NCBI GenBank assembly: GCA_951394045.1 | Contig: OX595995.1 | Coordinates: 248,001 to 312,000 of the forward strand | DNA length: 64,000 nucleotides | DNA from: Nitzschia sp. DOCU1 | Taxonomy: Eukaryota; Bacillariophyta; Bacillariophyceae; Bacillariales; Bacillariaceae | Direction: 5' to 3' | Shown here: piece after piece, positions 54,775-64,000 of the stretch | How positions within the stretch are numbered: the first letter of the stretch is position 1 | Layout: each line of letters starts with the position of its first letter | The notes under the pieces: generated by a model | Databases searched by the model: none | Told to the model about the DNA's origin: nothing | The model's input: the letters and a program-made list of their open reading frames with translations, nothing else | Translations under genes and position numbers: made by a program

Positions 54775-56496
54775 CTAAGGTACAAATGATGGCTGAGTAT
54801 GGTACAACCAGTACCTTTCATATTCCCGGCCATGTGGTACTGTGCCGTTCCAGACGTTACCCGGTTCTTCTGATCGAATAGAATAGCTCCGCTCCAATAG
54901 TTGGTCAAATCTCGAAACCTTGCTTCCCCGTCGGCTCCCATCACCTCCGTCCCCATTTCTTCGATCCGACGCTACTCGAGACGAGGAACGGCTGGCCAAG
55001 GAAACGCGAGAATATTTGCTGCTATTCTGGCTATTGGAACTGTTGGAACTGGTAAAGCTGAGGCGTTGTTCCCTCCGCATTTGCTCGATACTCCGTCGAG
55101 TCTTGCGAGTGCTTGTAGTAGACGACCCGTGATTGCCTGCGAGGGAGGGGGTCGAAAGAGGGCTCTTGGACGGAGGCCGAGGTGGTGACCGGGTCGCATT
55201 GCGCAACAATTCACTGTTGGTGGCCGGGCTGGAGAAGTCTGCGATTGCACCACCACCCGGAGAGACTGGTCCGCCTTCGTGGGAACGAGGAGAGACAGAT
55301 GTGACTTCTTGTGTTTTTGTGGCCCGAGTACCAGAAGGTTCCATAAGCACAGATGAGATAGCTGGCGGCGGTGAAAGGTGCTTAGAAGACAGTATCTCTA
55401 ACTTTGTGGGGGAAGTCTCCGCTTCGGGCAAATGTGCTTCCACTTGGTCGGCCGTTTGCTCCTTCTTGGTTACCCTTTCAGATGCCTCGCTTGATGCTGA
55501 CGATGACGAAGATTCAAAATCGGAATCCTCGTTGGATTGACGCGGAGTCTCTGGCGACACTGTGGTAGCTTCGGTGACAGTAGTAATATCTGCCGGGAAA
55601 TCTGCTTGTTGCACTTCGGTAGTAGCGTCGTGGTCAGGCCGTTGCTTGGGAACCTCCAACCTATCCACGGCCTCCGCCACAGGGGTGCTGCTGTCTTGGT
55701 CATTGGCATTATTTCCGTCCATTGCTGCAATTGGACCTACTTCCTTGGTGTCTGGGTTCTCATCGGAGCGTCCGTCACGCTTGCTTGCCTCGAAGAATTC
55801 GTCTGTTGATGAATCGTCGTCGTCGCTTGGGGGCGGCGGTGGCAATCGATTAGGATCTGCTGTCGCCAAGGCTTCTCGTGTGAGCGGTTCTGCAAGATCT
55901 TTTTTGTGAGAATGCATACTTCCTTCTTCTTTGTCTTCGGTTAAAGTGTCCAAGGAGGACAAACCAATGATGCTCTTTCTTTGTGACCGCGAATGTCCTG
56001 GCGATGCAAACGACGTTGCCGGCCTCTTCAATCCTCCACTGTTGTTTCGTGCAAGGCTTCCCCTTAGTCCTCCACTATTGTTACGACCAATCCCACGCGT
56101 CAAAGAGGCTCGTCGGACCAAATCACCACTACCATTTCGACTCACTCCCCGAGCACCACTCCCGTCTCCTACCCCAGCTTCTCCATTGATCAAATTTGGA
56201 TCGATGGAAAAAATCGCCGCTCCTCCACCACCTCCCTCGTCCCCGGATAATTCTTCTTCTTCTTCGCCAGCCCAGTTGCCCCAGCTTTGTGTCGAATCTT
56301 GAAATTCAGCTAGCTCATCCCGATACATTTCCCAGTCTAGCGTCAGAGCACTCATCTGCCTCGATTTTGGAACCGGAGGCAAATTCAACTCGAAGGCAGT
56401 GTCAATATCCATGGAATGCTCGGAATATCGTCCAATTTCATTTGTCGAACTGATGCTTTGCTTGCGTCGTTGTTCCAATTCCTTCTCTGTTAACAT
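54775..56496 (-). CDS. 573-aa disordered Ser/Asp/Glu-rich protein, unknown
   Basis: Intact from ATG 56496 to 54775. It is almost entirely low-complexity: a Gly/acidic segment near residue 80-100, the near-repeat RNNSGGLRGSLARNNSGGL, long Ser/Thr/Pro tracts, and a short conserved-looking end (FDQLLERSYSIRSEEPGNVW, then HGREYERYWLYHTQP). The N-terminus has a short motif LDWEMYRDELAEFQDSTQSW. Many RRxS and SP sites suggest a phosphoprotein. Codons in frame just upstream of the ATG (DDDSTAYDPDQT) raise the possibility of an unseen first exon. A Ty3 element lies only about 240 bp upstream. Confidence 0.65.
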   Translation of the reverse strand: MLTEKELEQRRKQSISSTNEIGRYSEHSMDIDTAFELNLPPVPKSRQMSALTLDWEMYRDELAEFQDSTQSWGNWAGEEEEELSGDEGGGGGAAIFSIDPNLINGEAGVGDGSGARGVSRNGSGDLVRRASLTRGIGRNNSGGLRGSLARNNSGGLKRPATSFASPGHSRSQRKSIIGLSSLDTLTEDKEEGSMHSHKKDLAEPLTREALATADPNRLPPPPPSDDDDSSTDEFFEASKRDGRSDENPDTKEVGPIAAMDGNNANDQDSSTPVAEAVDRLEVPKQRPDHDATTEVQQADFPADITTVTEATTVSPETPRQSNEDSDFESSSSSASSEASERVTKKEQTADQVEAHLPEAETSPTKLEILSSKHLSPPPAISSVLMEPSGTRATKTQEVTSVSPRSHEGGPVSPGGGAIADFSSPATNSELLRNATRSPPRPPSKSPLSTPSLAGNHGSSTTSTRKTRRSIEQMRREQRLSFTSSNSSNSQNSSKYSRVSLASRSSSRVASDRRNGDGGDGSRRGSKVSRFDQLLERSYSIRSEEPGNVWNGTVPHGREYERYWLYHTQPSFVP

Positions 56497-56738
56497 GGTT
56501 TGATCGGGATCATACGCTGTCGAATCGTCATCAATGCACTACGCTAGCGATGAAGAATAAATGTAGGTGAAAATAATAAGTCTATTATAAAGGTAGATCT
56601 ATCGAGCCTTTCTAGCTGACGGATCTTTCGATGGATATCGGCATTGGGTCGCCACGTCAGGGGCGACGAATGTTGAATCGTGCGTCCAGTCCCGAGGGGA
56701 CAGCGGGCGTATTGCACTCGCTTCCTTCCAAGGGCACG
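56497..56738. promoter_or_regulatory. Likely promoter of the 573-aa gene, squeezed by the Ty3 element
   Basis: On the minus strand TTTATAATAGAC about 80-90 bp before the ATG could be a TATA-like element. The rest, up to 56738, is the 3' non-coding part of the minus-strand Ty3 element or host DNA; no LTR boundary is recognised. Confidence 0.3.
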
Positions 56739-59700
56739 TCACAATGTGCGAGGGGAAAATGGGTGAATGAGTCGTATATTTACGCGTTGCTTAACGCGGC
56801 TGTCACGAGCAATGGTTACGTTGCCATTGGAATGCACGTGGGTTATTGTAAACGGGCCATCGTAGGGGCGATTGTGTTTTGCTGTTTTGCGTCGTCGGTA
56901 CAGTACTTGGTCACCGACGCGGTAATCGTGGTATTTGCGTTTTTTGTTCTCGAGTGTGTTGTTGTCATTAATTAATTTCTGCTTTTGTCGTCTGATGTCG
57001 TCCCAGTTGGCTTCGAATGATCTCTCAATGATCATGTCGCGCCCAAAAACGAGTTCAGCTGGCGTGGCTTTAGTCGTGGTGTGATATGTGCTGCGAATGG
57101 CGAACGCAACGGCGGCGAGGTAGCCAGACCAGGGATCAAGGGGGTCCATATCGCGGACTTGGAGGTCGAAGGTGCGTAACATGTTGTGCAGTGTGAGGTG
57201 TACCCGTTCGACAACACTGTTTGACTGAGGGTTTCTGCTTGTCGCTGGCTTTGCCTTTATTCCGTAGCTGTCAAGCAGTTCCTGGAATTCTTTCCCAGTG
57301 AATTCTCCGCCCTGATCGTAGGTCATGTAAGTAGGTCGAGGGTATCGGCATAGCCATTGCCTGTCGAGAGCCAACGCAACTGTCTCACTTTCTTTGTTTG
57401 GTATTTCGCATATTTCGAACCATGACGTCGCGGGGTCGATCATGGTCAGAGCCAGTAGTTCGTGGACGTGTCCCTTGCCGTCTTGTACTTTGTAAGGACC
57501 GATGAGGTCGACACATAATTTTCTCCATGGCACGTACTCTGCTTTCTTTGCGGGTAAGTGGCCATATTTTGTCGTTTTTGTTTTCAACCGTTGACATTCC
57601 TCACAATTTTTTGTGTGTCGACGGACGTCTCGACGTACGTTTTTCCATGTGAAGCTGCGGCGGATTGTTTGCTCTGTCCGGTCCGTTCCGGGGTGGCATA
57701 GGTTTGTGTGGTACCATTCAATTAGTGGTCGCCGCAGTGTTTCAGGTACGGGAATCTTGTCGTTTTTGAAAATGATACGGTGCTTTCCCTTGTGTCTCAC
57801 CGTGTAAATGCTCTTCGTTTCCAGTTTCTGTAGCAATTCGGCGTCTTTCCATTGGTGAGTGGCGATGACGTCGTATCGGATGGGCACCGCTTGTTCCAAG
57901 GTGACTTCTGCCGATGTTTGCTTCGTCTTCTGTCGCTTACTCGGCCTTTCCTTTTCTTTGTCTTTCAATTGTTCGAAAAAGTTTTTGGCTTTCTCCGTAA
58001 GCTTTCTTTCTCGTCGAGTTTGGATCGCATGTAAGGTCGGCGCAGCCACGGCTTCGGGCTCGTCCGACGAATTGGTGTTATCGCGCGCGTTGCCTTCTCG
58101 GCCTTCGGCATCCTTAGCCGGTATCAGCGTCATCCGACTCAGTGCGTCGGCGACGATATTCGCCTTCCCTTTGATATAGTGGATGGCGGGTCCAAACTCT
58201 TCGACATACATCCGCCAGCGATGAACGCGGTCGGAAGTGAAATTTTCAAAGGTAAGATTTTTGTGGTCGGTGTAAATTTCGATCTCGTATCCTAACAGGA
58301 TGCTTCTAAACTCCCGCAGGGTTTCGACGATGCTGAGCAGCTCTCGCTCCGTCGTCGTGTATTTTTGCTGCGCTTCCGTGAGCTTTCTGCTGTAGAAGGC
58401 GATTGGTTTGCCGTCCTGCATGATCACTGCGCTGAGCTGATGGTCGCTCGCGTCGGTATAGATCACGAACTTCTTCGAGAAGTCAGGATAGGCTAAGATC
58501 ACGTCTCGCGCGATCGCTTCTTTCATGGCGTTGAAGGCAGCTGTATGTTTTGGCAGCCATTCAAACTTTTTAGATTTACTTGAGGTAAGTTCGGCCAACG
58601 GCGCAAGGATGTGCGACCGATGGCGCCACATGTCGCGATAAAAATTTACCATGCCGATGAACCGTCTCAACTGTTTTCTGTTCTCCGGCACAGCGATGTC
58701 CATTATTCCTTGTATTTTCTTTTTGACTGGCGTGATGCCTTGTCGCGTCAGCCAGAAGCCTAGGTATTCGATTTGGTCCGCGAAGAACGTACTCTTTGCG
58801 GCGTTGACTTTCAGTCCTGCCTTTTCGAGCCGTCTCAACACGGTCTCCAAATCTTGTAAGTGGGCTTCGAACGTGTCTCGTCCAATCAGTAATAGATCGT
58901 CGAGGTAGGTGCGAACAAAGTGTTCTAACCCTTGCATCAATTGCATCATTTTAGATTGAAAAATGTCGGATGATGATGAGACGCCCATGGGTAGCCGTTG
59001 GTAGGCATACTTGCCCCATGGCGTGATGATGGTGCACATTTCTTGTGCCTTCGGGGTAAGTCGGACTGTGTAGTAGCCCATGTTGAGATCTAGCGACGTC
59101 GCAAATTGGAATCCTTCCAAATTGTGGAGAATGTCGGCGATCGTCGGTGGAGGTGTATGCTTTCGTAAGAGTTTCTCGTTGAGTTTTCGGAAATCACTCA
59201 CAAAGCGTACTGTTCCATTCTTTTTAGGTATGATAAAGGTTGGGTAGGCATGTCGGCTGTTTTCGGCGCGTTTTAGAACGCCTAGTTCTTCGAGGCGATC
59301 GATCTCCTTTTTGAGCGTCGCTCGATGTATGTGCGGTACGGCGAAGGCCGATTTCGCGTGGTAAGGTTCGTCGTGTCCGGGCTTCACTAGGAAGTCCGCC
59401 GGATCACATTCGAAGTCGCCAAGTGTTCCGTCGAACAATGGCTCATATTTCTTCAGTAGTCTCAATAGAGCTTTCTTTTGTTTAGCATCCAAGGTTTTTA
59501 TCTTAGATACTATGTCGTCTAGGTCCGCCTTTTCGTACTTGGCGTCCAGAATCTTTTGCGTGCGCTTAGCCGTCTCTCTTACTGGCTTGCTTGCGTCTTT
59601 ATCGTCCGTATCGTTCATTGCGTGGACGTGGTTGATGTCTTTGGGTTCTTCGAGCTCTTCCACCGTCATCATCGGTGCGACAGCATCGTCCCATTCGATC

Positions 59701-60203
59701 GTTTTATTTGAGTACTTGATGTCGATGCCCATCTCATCGAGAAAGTCGGCACCGATGAGTACTTGGTATGTTGAGTCCAGCTCCGAGTCGTCTATGTAGA
59801 ACGTCCATCGGGCGGTCTTGGCAGTCGAGAGTTCTGGTAACATTATGTCGACTGCTACCAGATGATTTGATATGAATGTGCCTTGTTTGGTGTCGAAGGC
59901 AACGGGTCTGCATTTTCTCCAGTACCGTCTTGGGACAAGAGAGGCGTTGATAAAGCTACTCGATGCGCCCTGCCATACCCCACAGAGACGCATAAATAGT
60001 TTAGTCCTTTTAGTCATATACGCTGGTAGTCTTAGTAGTCGTAGACGAACGGAGTCGTCCGCTGGACGGATGACGTACAGACGGCTAACGGACGCGGACG
60101 CGAACGAACGATGACGTCGTCGCTGACGGCGCACCGACGCAGCGATCAAAGGAGTCACAGCGTTACACATGGAAGCGCTCTGTAGTATATTGCATAGTAA
60201 CAT
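56739..60203 (-). mobile_element. Ty3/gypsy pol, 5'-truncated, minus strand
   Basis: A 1154-codon open frame encodes the C-terminal half of the protease (from GASSSFIN and [14 protein letters not shown]), reverse transcriptase with YLDD at about 433-436, RNase H ([13 protein letters not shown]), an HHCC zinc site in integrase (HTNLCHPG...NCEECQRLK), and the integrase triad D899, D963, E999 with the canonical D-x35-E spacing. The C-terminus has [11 protein letters not shown] and no clear chromodomain. The protease active-site Asp-Ser/Thr-Gly reads WQG here, and sequence before it is repetitive rather than gag. Gag and the 5' LTR are therefore missing. The pol frame itself has no stops, so the loss is recent or the RT is under constraint. 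Confidence 0.9.
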
Positions 60204-60615
60204 TCGACTAACTCATAGAGTCCCTTGCCAACGGAATGCCTACAATCTAAGTAGTAAATATTCATCGCCCAATAGAGGAGATGTACTTAGGGCAAGGAAA
60301 TAATTCAGACCATGGGTATCGAGGAGTCGTAGCTAGCCAAGACTTGGGACGCCTAGTTACGGGCGACGCTATCGGCGAATCGACATATTCGAATAAATAA
60401 ATATATGCGCGTTATTTACGCGCGGGGAAAGTCGTTCACAAAATGAACGACCGGTTGCAAATATTTGAAAGACAAAAATCCTTCCTCTCGTCAATCTTGT
60501 TGTTGGAAGTCAAGCTAATAGAACATAACATAGGTCTCACAATTATCATCGTCTTTATTTCTTTATCGTCACCCCCGGGATAGGGCACAGTTTTAAAACT
60601 CCCGTCTAGGAGGTT
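60204..60615 (+). promoter_or_regulatory. Leader of the plus-strand Ty3 element: TATA-like box and two hairpins
   Basis: AATAAATAAATATAT at 60392-60406 is TATA-like. Two perfect hairpins follow: stem GCGCGT/ACGCGC (60407-60423) and stem GTCGTTCA/TGAACGAC (60431-60451). This should be the 5' LTR and untranslated leader, but the LTR ends and primer-binding site could not be fixed without the 3' LTR. An in-frame TAG at 60607 precedes the ATG. Confidence 0.5.
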
Positions 60616-63600
60616 ATGAAGACGGCCTACAACAACCACGAGTACGCCAAGAAGGTTGCGTTTTTGTTGACGCAAGCGGCGCATGTCAACCCTCCGCCGA
60701 TTCCGTTCCGTCGTGAGAAACCGAAGGAGGACGACGAGATCGTTGGAGAGGACGAGAAGGTCAAGAAGATCAAGATCAAGCTCGACCCCAAAGACAAGGA
60801 CTCGGAAGAGTTCGAAAGCCGCTGTTTTATCTTCGAGAACGGCGATGCGGAACGATGGGCCAAGTGGAGGATCCAGTTCGAGGAACTCATTCGAGATGTC
60901 CCCCTGGACACCGGCGACAAGAAGATCAAGTACGCCCAGATGCTATTGGGTGGAACGGCGAGGGAGAAGTTCACGAACAAGGTGGCGGACCTGCGATTCA
61001 AGGACGACAAGATGGCATCTGAGGACACGTTCAACGAGACGATCCAAACGATGTCGCGAGACTACTTCGGGTCTGAACACGCCTATCGCAGGCAAAAGCA
61101 ATACCTACGCTACCATGTTTTTATGATGGAAATGTCCCTAGCCGACTTCCGCGCTGAGCTCCTACGACAGAACAGGATGTTGGCCCACTTTCCGATCCCT
61201 GAAGACAAAACAACATGTGAGCCGTTCGACGACGACGAGCTCGTGGAAATACTTGATCGGGCGAAGAGGATTGAGTGGCAAAGAGACCTACTCACCTCTA
61301 ACATCGACCCTTTCAGTATGAGGCTCGATGAGTACTACAAGTACCTCGAGAAACTCGAAGCCAAGCACGTCTTTGACGATGCGATGCGGCAAGAGAAAAA
61401 GAACAAAGAAAAGAAAAAAGAAGCCGGCAAGTCCGAAGGCGAAAGCAAGGACGGCGGCAAGAAACGAAAGCGAGGAAAAGACCGCAAGAAAGGCGAGAAA
61501 GGCGACCGAAAGGAAGCCTGTAAGCACTGCGGCAGGTTCCATCCGGCCCCTGACGACAAGTGTTGGAGTCTCCCTGGCAATGCCAAAGACCGACCGAATA
61601 AGCGTCCGAGAGGCAACGGCGAGAACATGTTTTCGGCGCTCCAAATGGAGACAGTCGTCCAAGCCCTCGCCAGGAAACAGTCTAAGAAAGACAAAGGTAA
61701 AGCCAAAACAAAAAGGCAAGTAAGCTTCCAGCTGCACAAGCAGGCAGACAGTAGCAGTAACGAAAGTAGCGATTCTGATAGCGACTACATGGACTGCAAT
61801 AGCGAAAACGAACATAGTTTTGCTATTCGAACGTCACGCCCTGGAATAGAGCCGAATAGGAAAATTGCCAGGCGGCTAACTACAGAAATAGTCGTCGAAG
61901 CTTTAAATCCTAGAGGTGAATCCTACGTCCTTAGAACTCTCCTAGACACGGGTACTAGTCGTTCCATTGTTCTTAAGAACTTTGTGACGCTTAGCCAGCT
62001 AGTTCCTACTGGAAAACGAGTTACTACTTGGACGACTATGGGCGGCAAATTCAAGACGGACAAAGTCGCAATGATCCGCTTCAGAATCCCCGAACTCTCG
62101 ACTAGTAAGGAAATTCATTGGCCATGTCACGTCGACGAGCATACAGATCGCGAAGACTCACCTTACGACCTGATTCTAGGACTTGACCTATTAGCCGAAT
62201 TGAAGTTTGTACTCGATTTCGAGAAACGAACGGTGCGATGGGGCGATAGCGAAGTCGAGATGAAGGAACGTGGTGTTGTTACGGATCCAGAGGCACTACA
62301 GCTTCTGTACGAGATGTCTCAAGACGCCCCCGTTATCCAAGCGGCGGAAGAACGACAAGCTAAGATCCTTGACGCCGACTACTCCAAGGTCGAGATGGAA
62401 GAGTTCGTTGACTCACTCGACTACTTAACTAAGGAGCAACGAGCGGAGCTACTAGCTGAACTGAAGCAGCACCCTACACTATTCGGTGGCGGATTAGGTA
62501 AACTTAAAATAGATCCAATTCGTCTTGAGTTAAAAGAAGGAGCAAAGCCGTATCATGCTAAGCCATTCGGCATTCCTCATGCGTACGAACAAACGACGCG
62601 CAAAGAGATCGAACGATTCGAAAAACTTGGAATCTGGAAGCGTGTCAACCAATCCACATGGACGGCCGGCACGTTCATTCAACCGAAGAAAACGGGCGAT
62701 GTGCGCGTACTTACAGATTTTCGGAAACTCAACGAATATCTTGTGCGCAAGCCGCACCCACTGCCTAAAATCAACGAGTTGTTGCAAAAACTCCAGGGCT
62801 TTAAATGGGCAACGGCTATTGACCTCAGTATGGGCTATTATCACATTCCAATGGATAAGTACAGCCAAGGCCTCCTTGGTACTGTAATGCCGTGGGGCTT
62901 ATATCAGTACCAGGTGCTGCCGATGGGTATATCCAATGCCCCTGATATTTTCCAGAGTATCATGATGCGTCTCCTTGGTGACCTGGAGTACGTACAAGTG
63001 TACATGGATGATATTTTGATAACGAGCAAAGGCACATTTAGCGACCACGTCGCCAAGCTGAAAGAGGTCCTCGCACGACTCGAACAAGCCGGTTTCCGCG
63101 CTAACGTACGCAAATGCAAATTTGCTGCCGACCGCGTTGAGTACCTCGGCTACGAGATCTCCCGTGACGGTATCCATCCCCAACCTAAGAAAGTGGAAGC
63201 GATACTAAAGATGCAGCCGCCGCAGACGAAGCGACAACTGAGACGTTTCTTAGGCATGGTAAATTACTACCGTGATATGTGGCGGAAGCGATCGCACATA
63301 CTGGCGCCGCTGACGGCGTTATGTTCCAAGTCAGTCCCGTGGAAATGGACTCCCGAATGCAATGAATCATTCGAATCGATTAAGCGAGCAGTAGCGCGAG
63401 AGACGCTGTTGAACTTCCCCGACTTCAATAAAGAATTCCACATATATACGGATGCTAGCGATTATCAGTTGGGCGCCGTAATTATGCAAGATGGCAAACC
63501 ATTGGCGTTCTATAGTCGGAAGTTGAACTCCGCCCAGAAGAATTATACAACAGGCGAACAGGAACTGCTAAGTATAGTTGAAACGCTTAAGGAATTTAGG

Positions 63601-64000
63601 AATATTCTCCTTGGTCAAAAGCTGGTAGTACACACGGACCACCTAAATATTCTGTACAACAAGATGCCGAGTTCCCGAGTGGTTCGCTGGCGTCTCCTGT
63701 TGGAAGAGTACGGTGCTACGTTCGTGCATGTCAAAGGCGAAGACAATGTCGTAGCGGACACGCTATCGCGACATCCGAATAGTGACCCAGACGACGAGTC
63801 GACAGAGGAAGTTCCCATTGGGAAACAAATGTCGTACTGTATGGCGCATCACCCAATTGATGACGACGACTACGAGATCTCCTATGCCGACCTCGTGACC
63901 GCGGAAGATATCGCGGCCGAAGAAGGATTCGCACTGAGTCCAAAGGTAGTAGCATACTACCAAAACAAAGACCTCGATCTAATGCGAAAAGCCAGACGAG
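60616..64000 (+). mobile_element. Ty3/gypsy gag-pro-pol, single intact ORF, runs off the window
   Basis: From ATG 60616 the frame is open to the last base (1128 codons, no stop). Gag is charged, with a Lys-rich stretch (about 255-300) and a zinc knuckle C302-x2-C305-x3-H309-x6-C316, spaced unlike the usual CCHC. Protease DTG is at 444-446 (LLDTGTSRSIV) with LILGLDLL later. RT has DFRKLNEYL, DLSMGYYH and YMDD at 796-799. RNase H has YTDASDYQLGAV near 945. Integrase lies beyond the window. Gag and pol are in one frame, so no frameshift is needed. It is related to but clearly diverged from the minus-strand copy, and all visible catalytic residues are present, so it may be active. Confidence 0.92.

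Noticed and set aside
61288..61815. 175-codon hydrophobic minus-strand ORF
   Set aside because: Antisense to the Lys-rich part of the Ty3 Gag, where AAG/AAA codons read as Phe/Leu on the other strand.
1..64000. CRISPR arrays, bacterial operons, rRNA or tRNA genes
   Set aside because: None recognised; spliced genes and element types are eukaryotic. A dedicated tRNA scan could not be run.

Overview
The window looks like nuclear DNA of a diatom or a close stramenopile. This is inferred from several things together: short GT-AG introns of about 70-105 bp, a heat-shock-factor gene, a GT47 exostosin-type glycosyltransferase, a full-length ABCA transporter, a DYGYGD-repeat protein that reads like a diatom-restricted family, hybrid histidine-kinase remains, and Ty3/gypsy elements. 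The species cannot be named from sequence alone. Gene density is low, and much of the window is mobile or decayed DNA.

Layout. 1-10000 is AT-rich. It carries the 5'-truncated end of a large Helitron-like Rep/helicase ORF (58-4665) with a C-terminal GIY-YIG nuclease domain, followed by several AT-rich ORFs of unknown function that may be accessory genes of the same element. 10044-10930 holds a GC-rich minisatellite and a degenerate ~130 bp repeat, then a 303-aa protein with a weak SET-like signature (11027-11938). 12800-23170, minus strand, is a tandem pair of decayed composite signalling genes: HisKA, HATPase, GLFAxL linker, two receiver domains, a eukaryotic protein-kinase N-lobe in one copy, and charged helical repeats. 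Each copy has lost a different essential part.

25487-31859, minus strand, is an ABCA-type transporter whose exons can be assembled into about 1971 codons, with seven exons in the preferred model. 33196-34340 (minus) and 34495-37290 (plus) are, respectively, a broken gene for a single-TM protein and a decayed PHD/tudor-like/AT-hook chromatin gene. From 38960 to 56496 the window is more conventional: a U-box protein, an exostosin, an HSF, a patatin-like protein, the DYGYGD-repeat protein and a large disordered protein. Long intergenic tracts lie between them, and one of these (51.4-52.6 kb) carries a dispersed direct/inverted repeat family.

The right end holds two Ty3/gypsy elements arranged head to head. 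The minus one (56739-60203) lacks gag and the protease aspartate. The plus one (60616 to beyond 64000) is an uninterrupted gag-pro-pol ORF that runs off the window.

Several otherwise good genes contain isolated 1-nt frame breaks (ABCA, the 33 kb gene, the kinase cluster), often in homopolymers. Base-level assembly error is therefore a real alternative to pseudogenisation.
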